Shown here one piece after another: positions 45,201 to 55,546 of a stretch of DNA of 64,000 bases (the first letter of the stretch is position 1; every line of letters starts with the position of its first letter). Source of the stretch: Capsaspora owczarzaki ATCC 30864 (taxonomy: Eukaryota > Opisthokonta > Filasterea); the NCBI RefSeq assembly GCF_000151315.2, contig NW_011887293.1, positions 666,693 through 730,692 on the forward strand, read 5' to 3'. The position numbers and the translations under genes were made by a program. The notes under the pieces are model-generated. The model was not told where the DNA came from. It made no database searches and worked only from the letters and a program-made list of their open reading frames with translations.

Positions 45201-45463
45201 CTCATCGTCGAGTTTACCGGCACCGTGGGCGAGGTTGTTGATCTGTCGGTTGTTGCGCCTGGTACAAGCAAGGTCAGGGAGAGTTGATAGGCTGGTTTTG
45301 TTTTTGCGAGTTGGCAAAAACACAAAACAAAGTGATGTACTCATTTCTTGTTGGCTGACTTGATTGTGCGCTTTAACAGGCAACTGTTGTCTCATGCCGC
45401 GTCTCAAAGCAAGGCGGCGGCACGCTCCTGTGCCGCGACAGCAATGGCTGCCAGTGCAGTTGA
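42224..45463 (+). CDS. Secreted glycoside-hydrolase-like protein (GH36/raffinose-synthase-like?)
   Basis: Nine exons: 42224-42300, 42508-42826, 42948-43074, 43176-43513, 43626-43679, 43774-44203, 44304-44416, 44526-45272 and 45380-45463. All phases close, giving 762 residues. A signal peptide (LLVVVCAALLLLACLQTAVDA) and many N-glycosylation sequons indicate secretion. An N-terminal beta-rich part (about 27-290) precedes a probable TIM barrel: GYWTDNGAYYYY, LPVQYMQFDSWWYYKG, TFLYEQDWLVD, MTVQYCMPLPNFLLA and GPSSMLIWALGMF. Asp- and aromatic-rich strand ends of this kind, and the YEQDWL segment, recall clan GH-D enzymes such as alpha-galactosidase and raffinose synthase, but I cannot assign a CAZy family or catalytic residues from memory. 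The C-terminus is a beta domain ending in a Cys-rich tail (CRDSNGCQCS). The gene structure is convincing; the enzymatic function is inference. Confidence 0.65.
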
Positions 45464-45886
45464 AGAAGCTCGAAACAGAGTTCGTCGTGTTTAACATTGG
45501 GATTTCCGTTTGCTCCCTCCATGCAGCATTCTCCGAGGCCATGTGTGTTTATGATCTATCTGTACTGGATACGAGCAGATGCAAAGTAGTACTGTGCTGG
45601 TGCACCACATGAACGTGACGACGAAACAAAACTCCAATCTGTGAAAAGTTGACAGGATTGTATTTTGAATTACGGTCCTTTCCCCGATATGAAGAGGACT
45701 TGACCAGCTTTCCTGCGGATCTCTGTCTGATTTCCCGAATTTCTCAGAGCGACACCCTATTTTGCTCAGACTTTAGTCTTCTTCTTCTTCACCAAAGCGA
45801 ACGTCAAACTTGCCGTTCTCACCCTCTTCCAACCACTTTTCAACACAAACGCAGACAAGCCTTGATCTACCGCGATTATTGCAACC
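45464..45886. other. Gap between hydrolase and CHMP1 genes
   Basis: About 420 bp between same-strand genes. It would hold the hydrolase 3' UTR and the CHMP1 promoter. It contains a CTT run at 45779-45790 and no other recognisable element. Confidence 0.5.
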
Positions 45887-47431
45887 ATGAGCTGGTTTGG
45901 CGGAGGCAACAACATGGAGAGTACGTTCACTTTCACTGTGCTTCGCAGCCAAAAAACTGTCTGTTGGCGTTCTGAGAGAGGCTGCAGACAACACCATCAA
46001 CCGACTTAGAACATGCTACAGCTGTAATGAGCTTGACTGCGAAGTGCCGTTGCATTGTGAGTGAGTGCAGCGAGGCAATGGAGCTAGCAAGACTCGGAAA
46101 AGATGATGACGACACGCTCGGGTTTGTAGCCAAAGTCGCCGCGCCTCGCTTTCCCCAATGCAATGGTGCAAAAACAAGCCCAAGAAGAAAAAAAAAGCAG
46201 CGGTTTGTTATGACCGGCATCGGGCGCGGCGAGTGTTCGAAGCAAGGGGCGAGGACAGCGAGGACGAGAATGCAGAGTGGGAAGTGCGTTGCCGCTCGCT
46301 CGGAGGTCTCACTGTTTGGGGTTGGGTTGGGTTGATGGTCTGACTTTAAGCAACAATCAATCTACGTCTCATAGTGGAAGTGTGGTGGCGGGAGACGATG
46401 AGATGAGTGGTGCTCATATTCACTGTTTTGCTTGTTTTTGCTGCATTGGCACAGAGCACCTGTTTAATCTCAAGGTGAGAAGCACGCAAATGAAGATCAA
46501 TCGCATATGAACAATGCGTCTTGAACAGAACGCGGGAAGAGCGCGCGAGTCCATCAAAGGACGAACGATCGCTTGAAACGGCCGAAATGATGCACTGGCT
46601 CTGAAACGGCGGCTTTTGTGGCTCTGTTTCGAGTCGACGCTCACGTTGGTGCTGTTCTTTTCCCCACTTGGCAACAGTTTGCAGCAAAGCAACTCGAGCG
46701 AACGGCCAAAAAGTGCGAAAAGGAGGCGAAAACCGAGCAAACCAAGCTCAAACAAGTAATGCCCACCCAGCTCATATTATTGATGGTACTCTGGTCCTCA
46801 ATCGTCAAACCCGTGGATTCTCATTCATCAAATTGTTTTGTATTTGTTCACACAGGCCATCCAAAAAGGCAACATGGAAGGAGCACGAATTCACGCTGAA
46901 AACTCAATCCGGAACAAAAACCAGTCGCTCAACTTTTTGCGAATGGGTTCCCGCATCGATGCAGTCGCATCGCGCGTCGAGACCGCCGTCCGCATGAAGC
47001 AAGTTACTTCCTCGATGGCTGGTGTGGTCAAGGCCATGGATCAGGCTGCCAGCTCGATGAATATTGAGAAGGTTTGGCGTGTTTCGGGTTGCACCCGTTA
47101 TTTTTGTTCGAAATGCCCTGTTTGAGCGTTGATTCTGATGCGCAACCGCTCTTGGCGACAGATCTCCATGATTATGGACAAGTTTGAACAGCAGTTTGAG
47201 AATCTCGATGTTCAATCACAGTACATGGAGAACTCGATGAACTCGTCAACGACGTTGACCGTGCCAGAAGACCAAGTCGACTCGCTCATGCACCAGGTGG
47301 CTGATGAGCATGGACTCGAGCTGAACATGGAGCTGAATAGCAACAAAGTACCTGACACTGCAGCCTCCAACGCTGCTGCCGAACAAGACGAGCTTTCCGA
47401 CCGGTTGGCACGCCTGCGACAGAACATCTGA
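45887..47431 (+). CDS. CHMP1: ESCRT-III subunit CHMP1 (Did2/Vps46)
   Basis: ESCRT-III-associated protein that recruits the ATPase Vps4 and spastin in multivesicular-body sorting and cytokinetic abscission. Five exons: 45887-45920, 46455-46474, 46678-46755, 46856-47071 and 47162-47431 (205 residues; human CHMP1A has 196). Exon 2 is only 20 nt. Landmarks: HLFNLKFAAKQLERTAKKCEKEA, GARIHAENSIRNKNQSLNFL, SRIDAVASRVETAVRMKQVT, ISMIMDKFEQQFENLDVQ, PEDQVDSLMHQVADEHGLEL, and the C-terminal MIT-interacting motif DELSDRLARLRQNI. Charge distribution is typical: basic N-terminal helices, acidic C-terminus. The intron 4 donor is non-consensus (AAG|GTTTGG) but the junction is fixed by the family alignment. 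The start MSWFGGGNNMEKHLF adds about 10 residues to the usual N-terminus. Confidence 0.95.
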
Positions 47432-47659
47432 GTTTGGCCACGATTTCGTCTTTGTTCATGGTTTGTGATGCATGCATTTCATTCTCTCTCTTCCGTCCGT
47501 TTGTCAGCCAATCTCGGGATGAACATTCCTTGTCCCAAATACAAAATTCAGACTGCTTTCAGGATTAGCACACTTGAAAAAAAGCAATATCTGTATTCGC
47601 TCGAAACAAAGACTCGAGCAAAGAAAAAAAAATGAAGGGCAACACAAGGTGCGAATGCC

Positions 47660-50600
47660 TTAGGGATTGCCATCCTTGATGCTGCGTCGGGCAAAGACAT
47701 TCTTGATGACCACGCACTTGCTATAATCTAGACGCAACACTGGAGCAGGCGTGTCGACAAAAGATCCCGGCGCCGCAGCACGCTTGTGAAACTCGCTTGC
47801 TTGTTGAAGCTTGATGAATTCCGCGAAAAACTGTCACAAGAGCACCATTCAAAAGTACATCAGTACGCAATTACCAATAACAGGAGGCGGGGGGGGGGGG
47901 GAGAAACACATCACTTGCAAAGAGTCTGCAGGCACTTACTTCAATAATTTCGGCATCTCCAGCTGGAACATCCAACTCGTTCATGACATCGACAGAAACG
48001 CGACGCGACCGGACCGAGTTGCTATTGGCCCAGTTTCCCGTGAGCGAGCTCGTCGCGCTGGGTGCGGTGGACGACGGGAGGGACATGGAGTTGAAAACGC
48101 TGACATTGGAGAAGGAAGCCATCGAGAAGGCGTTGGGCGAAGCCGGGACGGGGCTGCGCGGCGAAGGAGAGAAGGGCGTGACGGCCCCACTCACGCCTCC
48201 GTACGCTGCTGACGCGGAAGGAGGTGGGTAGTAACGCGAAGAATGAGCTAGCTGTTGTTGTTGTTGCTGCTGCTGTAGAGCGGGGAGGTTGGGGGCCGAG
48301 CTCTGTGACCGCATCGCCGGGTTGGATCCTTGCCAAGCTGCCGGCCCAGCATATTGAGTCGAGGATACGGTGGGCGTCGCAGGCTGCGAAGCATACGCGG
48401 AGGTGCTCGTGACATGGCCTGGAATGGCATGCAAATTTCCACCGGCCCGGTTTGCTTGTCCAACAGACCCGCGACGCACACTGCCTGTGGAACTACTACT
48501 GCTGCTGCTGAGCGATGCGCGCGAAGTTCCACCCAATTGGGGAAGTTTCGCGCTGCCAGCGCCTGTCTGGGCGGAGCGATCGCCCGCCGAGAGGCAGTAC
48601 AGGTGATAGAAAAAGAACGCCTTCGAGGCCATTTCGAGCAGCGAGCAATGCACGCTGGCCAAGAAGGCATCTTCGTCTTTAAACAGTCTGTTCTTGCTGA
48701 GCATGATGTCGATAAACGTGCCCTGATACGTGGGTGTTCGAGCTGTTTCATTCTCGAAATCGAAAACGGACACGTATCTCTGTCAAATCGAAAAACAACA
48801 ACCACAAGTGAGAGATCGTCATGGCAGGCGAGAAAACCACCCCCACCCCCAAAAAAGCAGTCGAAGCGACATACTTCTACAGCTTTGGGCAAGCTATACT
48901 GCTTGCTCATTCCGACCAGCTTGCAACGGGCGAGATCGCTGAGGGCGAGTGGGCGCAAAATCCATGGAATAACTTGCTTGTTGGAGGGACCGGCAACAAA
49001 CAAGGAGAGCGCAGTGACAATATTTCGGACGGATCTAAATTAAAAAAAAAAGCGCATGCCCCAACATCGGAACGAGTGAGACAAAAAAAAAAGCAAACAA
49101 AAAAAGCCCCTTCGACAATCATTGCAATACGTCCCAAATAACCATACCCTTCGTTCTCATTCTTGCCAATCACCACCACCGGACGCCCCTTGAGGAGGGC
49201 AAACACGAGGTGCTTGGCAAAAGAGTAGCGAGCACGGAACTCGAGCAACCCAGATCCTGGCTTGGTCTTTGACCTCGAGTAGACATGATCGGCGAAAGAA
49301 AGCAAAGAGCTTGTGACGATTGCTCTAGATGATCGTTTGGTAGGAGGCGACAAGGCTGAATGAGCGGGATGCGCTGGGGTTGCGTCAGATCGATGGCTGC
49401 CTCCGCCATGACCGCTGCTCAGGTTGGTGGAATCGCCTCCAGCACTTGTATTGTCGGAATGAACCAGGACTGCGTGGCCAGGATAATTCGCATGCGTGAC
49501 GCTGACGCCATCGAGATGCACCGAACCAGAGTCGGACGCTGTCGTCTTGTACGCACCGGTAAGGTGGTACAAGGCGTCTCCGGGACTGCGCCATGCTCCA
49601 TGCGACGATATCATAGAATCCGTTCGGCGACTCTCGCCAGTGCCGCTGCTTGGCGATGGCGAAGACGAAACCGCCGGGAAGGGCTCGGGACCAGCCGAGT
49701 TGATCGTGGCAAAGCTGCCCGAGAAGCTGACATCGCTGCGGGTGCGCGGGTGTGGATAGACGGCCATGTCTTGATCGTGTCGCTGACTTGTAGTGGACAT
49801 GGCGTCATCATGCGGCTGCTGGTGGTGCTGGTGCTGCTGTTGCTTTGAGAGTGCCGGATCATGCAGATCGGTCTCTGGCGACAGCGTGGCAGAGTCGTGA
49901 GTGAACGAATCAGCCAGGACAGTGGGCGACGGGTGCTCTTCGTTGTTCAGAGTAACCAAAGAGTCGCGCAGGTGAACTGCGCTCGGTTGTGTGTTTGACG
50001 GGCTGGCAAAGGGGCTGTCAGTGTCCAACTCTTCGCCGTGCTCGGAGATGGACCGCGGCTGCGATGGCGGAGCGCCACTGGTTGTGCCGCGGCGGGAGCG
50101 TTCCACGGGCTCTGAGAGACCAGACATGGGGTCTGCTGAATGCAAGATCATCGGGCTCGGAATCTGTTCAATCACCATGCCCTGGTCGCCGCCAGCTCGC
50201 ACGACACACTTGTTCATATCGAGATCCTCAACGGCATCAAAGAATTCCGACTCGTTGTCACTCATCGACTCGGCGTCAAACCCAGCACTGGTGGCGCCCG
50301 ACCGCGACGACGAGCGGTACGCGGACATGTTGGTCGAGCTCGAGTTGCGCGTCATTCCATGCACGATCGGCGCAGCAGAGGCGGGAGTGCTTGTCGCGCC
50401 GGACGCGCTGCCTCCGAGACCAGAGTAGTAGGCTTCAGAGGAAACCGGCGCAATCGGCGAGGTTGGGGTTGCGAGGGATGCCAGGGACGTCGATGACGGC
50501 GATCCTGGAATACGTTGAGGTAGCGCGTGCATCGGCGGCTGGTGCTGCTGCTGGGACGCGACAAACGAGCTGACCCCGCCGACAAGGTCATCGTACATTT

Positions 50601-52860
50601 TTTGCCGATCCCGTCGCTGGACTTCCAGGTCCAACAGGGCCCGCTCGACCTCGGCCAATCGATCTCTAAGGTAGGGTGGCGGAATGCTAAACCCGTCAAT
50701 TTCGAGTTGAATATCCAGGCGCAAACGGCTGTACTGATGGATCAAGTTGACGAGCGAGGTGGTTGACATGCGATGGGCCTCCACACGATCCACGAAAAAG
50801 TTGAGCACCAGGCTGTGGCCGAGCGTGAGCAAGGAGCTGGCAGGCGCCATGACCTGCATTTCCTCCTTTTCCACTTTGAGCACAAAGGTGGGGCGCCGAA
50901 AGTGGTCGAAAATTCGCTTGAGTGCCGCCATGGCAGGATCATGCGTAATTCCACAAAGTTCCTGCAGCTGACGCAACCGAACATCAAAGCGACGTGGTTG
51001 CGTGACGGTTTCCAGGAATCGAGGCTGCAAAGCAACAGAACAAAACAAAACAAACAAACCAAACCAACCAAACAAAAAAACCAAACCAAACAAACAAATA
51101 AAACCAAAATAATGACAGTCCAAGCGTCGACACACACGTTCCGAGTGAGTCGAGGTAGGCAAAAGCTCCAACACACACACACACACACACACACACACTT
51201 TGTGCTGCAAATGAAACGTACAGCAGGGCGCACAGAACTGTCAAAATCAAGAGTATGATCAGGCGAGCTTGGATTATCCGGGTTGAGGACCGAAGAGCGT
51301 CTGGAAGTGATGGTGTTCTGAAAGACGGAAAGCGGCAGAATAACGGATGAGGATTGTTGCTTGTTTGGACCCGCGTGCAACTCCTTTTTCAAACCCTCTC
51401 ACAATCTCGTTTCATTTTTCAATACCTTGGTCTGACGTGCTCGCAATTGCGCATGCCAAGCACTCATCTCAGGATGAGCCACTCGAGGACTAACAGCATT
51501 CATCATGAGCTCCGTTTCACGAATGTACGAATCGACGGAATCGGCCGTGACTGCGGTCGGGCGTTCCAAGTGTGACTGGCGTTGATGGGATGGAAGAAAC
51601 AGTCAGTGTCAAAGAATTCCACAATTGTTGGCGATAGACGAGAGGCTTTCTTCGAAAGCAGCTGACCTTTTCTCGCAGAACGACCGAGCTTTCGAGGTCG
51701 ATTGACTGGTAGTCGGACTCTGGGCGCCGTTCAAGCAAAATCTGCTTGGTGTAGACCAGATCGTTGCGCCGGGTCTCGAGATCTCGGTAAAAGCCAAGAT
51801 GGTTTCCGTACTTGAGGTACTCGGAGACCTTGGCGTGAATGGGACCAAAAGAAAGCAACAAACAAGCGTTCCGAGACATCAAATTCGAGATTGTCAGTCC
51901 TTTGCAACAAGGTGCTACAGAGAGCGAAACACACACTCCCATGCATGTACTGTATTTGTAACTCACCTTGGAAAAGTCTGCTAAAAAGTCTTCAAAGTAC
52001 GCCATGATTTTGTCAGGACTTCTGGTCACGTAGCTCATGCAATACGGCCGCACAAACCCACGCGCGTGCAAGTCATGCAAGGTGAAATGGTGGACCTGCA
52101 GAACAGGCAGTTCGTTTAGAACAATCCGGCAAGGCTTTCACGAGTCAAACCCTCAGTGGTGTGCTTACATAAGCATGCGCTTTGTCGCTAGCTTCTGTCA
52201 TGTACACTTGTGCATCAACAGGCATTGCAAATCCCTCACTAGTTGAAAATCCAAAAACAATGGGATTGCATTCGTGTAGAAGCGCCTCGAGTGAAAACGC
52301 GATCAAATGAAGTCCAACTTTCCACCCAAAACTCACCTGGATGACTGCTGGTAATCAACAGACATGATGCGCACGACAAAGCTGTTGAGATTGAAGCGAT
52401 CGGCGTTCTGGGGCGGAATGACCAGCAAGGGCATCGGGCCTTCGAGCTCGGAAAACTCGGACAGAACGATAAAGTCGTCGGTGAAGCTGGACGATGACGC
52501 CGACTGCGCCGCAGACGTATTCATCGATGTTGCTGGGAGTGCTTGCTGGGAGTATCCTGGCGTCGGCGAGCTCGAGTGCGACTGGTGACGCGACGCCAGA
52601 GAGGACGACGATGATGCAGCAGCAGCAGCGCCGGGTTGTGCAAACGCGCTCGGGTGTGGCGACGACGTAGCAGGGGGCGCAGGCGACGCCGAGCTGCTGC
52701 TGGCGGTCTGAATCACAGCGCCAGACAGCAGCGACATGATCGCAGTGAAGGGAGCGTACGACCCCGAGCTCGTCGGAGCAGCAGGAGCGAAACCAGACGC
52801 CGATGCCGGATTGCTGCCGCCGTCAGCGCCACCAGGACCGCCGCCACCGCCGAACGACAT
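47660..52860 (-). CDS. SMCR8: SMCR8 homologue (longin-DENN protein of the C9orf72 complex)
   Basis: In animals SMCR8 pairs with C9orf72 and WDR41, acts as a GAP for ARF/RAB GTPases and regulates autophagy and lysosomes. Ten exons: 52337-52860, 52169-52238, 51967-52095, 51667-51828, 51426-51575, 51222-51317, 49148-51024, 48875-49034, 47940-48779 and 47660-47830. All phases close, giving 1,392 residues (human 937). Longin part: DDFIVLSEFSELEGPMPLLVIP, F.LNSFVVRIMSVDYQ, VHHFTLHDLHARGFVRPYC. The Arg in HARGFVRP (codon 52060-52062) corresponds to human Arg147, the arginine finger. The DENN-like half includes FDVRLRQLQELCGI, a long Ser/Pro/Gln-rich insert, FAKHLVFALLKGRPVVVIG, SVRNIVTALSLFV, RYVSVFDFEN and a C-terminal VLRLDYSK. 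The extra length relative to human lies mainly in disordered inserts. Confidence 0.93.
51170..51199. repeat. Short (CA)n repeat in SMCR8 intron
   Basis: A run of about 14 CA units within the intron between the fifth and seventh SMCR8 exon blocks (51025-51221). In transcript sense it is a GU repeat close to the donor side. Confidence 0.8.
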
Positions 52861-53153
52861 TTGTGCGTGGGATTGCAAACGAACCTGTGTGGAGCTTGGA
52901 CGAGAAAGCTGGGAGAGAGGGAGAGAGGGAGCGAGAGAGAGAGCCGGAGATCACGCTTGGCTGTTGGAATGGATTCAAGCCTGGCTTTGGCCTTGGTGCT
53001 GAGAAGCGATGGCGACTGTGCCAGGAGCGTGACAACAATCAGAATGGAAAAACAGAAAGCGCGAGTTGGGGGGGGGGCCCTTGTTTTGCGAGCGGGGATT
53101 TTGACGTAGACCAACAGGCAATGGAGAATCAATACAAATTGGAACCAACAAAG

Positions 53154-53203
<50 letters not shown>

Positions 53204-53296
53204 TGTAGCTCGAAAGGGCTTCGATTGGGTTACTCGTTTTTGTTTTGTTTTTTGTGTTGGTTTTTTTTTCCCTTCCAAATGCTGTCATATAAGAAT
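52861..53296. promoter_or_regulatory. Divergent upstream region of SMCR8 and the LRR gene, with poly(A)47
   Basis: 436 bp between divergent starts. A 47-bp A run spans 53154-53200, flanked by a G run (53068-53076). GAGAGAGGGAGCGAGAGA-like purine repeats lie at 52912-52942. No defined promoter element was recognised. Confidence 0.6.
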
Positions 53297-54799
53297 ATGA
53301 AGCCGAGCCAGCGCGGGTTGTACGACAGGCTCAAGAATACACTTCAACATTTCTGGTAAGAAGCAATCGAATGTATTGCAGAGTATAACAACGTGTGTCT
53401 TGACGAAATGGACAGCCTGTACGGGGAAGAGGTTGGCGATGCTGGAGCGCTGGCGATTGCTGAGGCACTTAAAGTCAACACGACGGTGACCAAGATCGAG
53501 TAAGGCACCTCACTTTGATTCGTGCATGTGAGTGGGTGATTTCAGCAGAGGGCATTCAGAATACTGATGATGGGGGATGAACAGGCTTTGTCAGAATCAG
53601 ATTGGCGAAGTTGGTGCGCGCGCGCTTGCCGAGACACTCAAAGTGAACGAGACAGTGACTTGGATTGCGTACGGCAGCTCACTTTGACTGATGCATGTTA
53701 GGAGCATTTTTAGAGTGCTCATCGACGGACTGAATGAACAGTATTTGGAGGAATCAGATTGGCGATGCCGGAGCGAGCGCGGTTGCTGAGGCGCTCAAAG
53801 TGAACAAGACAGTGACTTGTCTCATGTAATGATCTCACTTGGACCGATGCATATGAGTGAGTGATTGAGCAGAGTGCTCACTGAGGGGGAGAATCTGGAC
53901 AGTCTGGCTGAGAATCGGATTGCCGATGCTGGAGCGCAGGCAATTGCTGAACTGATCAAAGTGAACAAGACGCTGGCATGGCTCAAGTAGGTTGCTCCGA
54001 TATTGAACCAGGGTCAGCCATACCTTGCTACGCCGTCATCTTACTCACCGATCGAGCGACAGTCTGTCATGGAACTTCATTGGCGAAGTTGGTATTCAAG
54101 CGATTGCTGATGCACGCGAGTTCAATCCCACTCAGATTGATCTTAAGTAGGGCGTTTGTCCGATCAAGTCATGCTTTCAACCGATGGAATGGCCCTTGCT
54201 GACTGATACTCATTTATGTTGCTTGTTCGTTGCACAGCATTGACGACCAGAGTAACCCTCTTGTACTCTCCTTGCTTCCACGATTGGCGACTGCTGACGA
54301 CCTTCAGACCGTGTTTGGCTTGTTGACCAGCGGACCGGAGCTGGAGGATCAGCTCGCATCTCTACCGGCACTGCCGACTGAGATTGCCGACCTCATTATG
54401 GACGAAGCGTGCTACTGGCAAGGCGTGCAGCGCACCAATCGAGCCTATTATTTTGATAGTCTGAGCGTCACTGTACCAAAGAGCAGCACGGGGAATTCGA
54501 TCCGTGTAAAGGCAATTCAAGTGCTTCTTGACGTGAAGCATGTCGATGCCAACGACTCAGAGCCGTGCGTTGTTAAATTGATTGTCCGAGATACGCAAGG
54601 TGCTGTTCAATACGAATGCACTGCGAAACCGACTTTGGTCGATTCGACCGTCTGGCGTGTGACAATCCTGCCAGCCAACCATCCTGTCATCCGACAAATG
54701 CGTGAGGGCTGGAAGGTTGACTTTCAACCCAGCAAGTCTCCGGGCGGTGGGCGATTCGAGTCACTTCATGTCGGATATATTGAAAGACAAGATACATAA
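53297..54799 (+). CDS. Ribonuclease-inhibitor-type LRR protein with C-terminal F-box-like region
   Basis: Seven exons: 53297-53355, 53416-53499, 53585-53668, 53742-53825, 53903-53986, 54063-54146 and 54238-54799 (346 residues; phases close). Exons 2-6 are each exactly 84 nt. Every intron is phase 2, and each of these exons encodes one 28-residue repeat of the form LxxNxIGDAGAxAIAEALKVNxTVTxI. The introns between them also resemble each other (CTCACTTTGA and GATGCAT blocks, GCAGAG near the ends). The C-terminal exon encodes 186 residues without LRRs: a segment LASLPALPTEIADLIMDEA resembling an F-box helix, then a probable beta-sandwich (VKLIVRDTQG, STVWRVTILPANHP) ending in WKVDF and SLHVGYIE. 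The overall design suggests a protein-interaction scaffold, perhaps an SCF-type substrate receptor, but the F-box call is weak. No NACHT domain, membrane segment or signal peptide is present. Confidence 0.82.
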
Positions 54800-55546
54800 T
54801 GGAAAAAAACCCCTCATGGTCTGAACGCATTGAAAATCGTACTACGAGATCTAGGGCATCCGCACAAAGCACACAAAGGAGAGCTAAATTGGGCGAGTGA
54901 TTCAGTGAATGAACTCGCACGTTGTTGTGCGACCTGCAGCGTTCCACTTTGCTCGGCGAGTATGAACATGAACGTCAAGAATGAACGAGCCGAGGCGAAC
55001 ACGAAGCACTCTGGCATTTTGTGACTTTTTCGGGGTTTTCGGTTTGGTTTATTGGTTTTGACTCGACATGTTTAGTTGCGGTCGTCTCACCGAGACAGCG
55101 CGAGTCGAATAGCAGTCAAGAACACGAGTAAATGTTTGTTGCCAAAGAGAGTTGCATGTAGTGCAAAGTGTCGAACGTGTTGTCGACGTGGACAGGATGG
55201 ATCGGACTGGCAATGACGAAGGAGGAAAATCGACCAAAGTAGTTTTGAGCTCTTGTGAGACGAATGTCCGGTATCGTTCGTTCCCAAACTCCTCCAACTG
55301 TAAATAGCTCGGCTTTCTTCCACTTCCATCCCCCTTCTGTTCGTCCAAAAGCCAAACCGCTACTCGCTTGCGTGTAGCTCGGCCTCCGCACAGCGGCCGC
55401 CCACCGCAACCTCGCCAAATCGTGCGCCTGTTCAACGTCTACAGGTATCCCTGCAAATGACAGTTGTAGACAAAACCGATCGATTTCACATGAACGCTCG
55501 CAGCAACAAAAAGCACCACACACAGTCAAAACTGGAAAGGATCCCC
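54800..55546. other. Convergent gap between LRR and ATAD2 genes
   Basis: About 750 bp between converging stop codons. I find no convincing exon. Short frames of 60-140 codons occur on both strands but lack family features and splice support. Confidence 0.5.
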
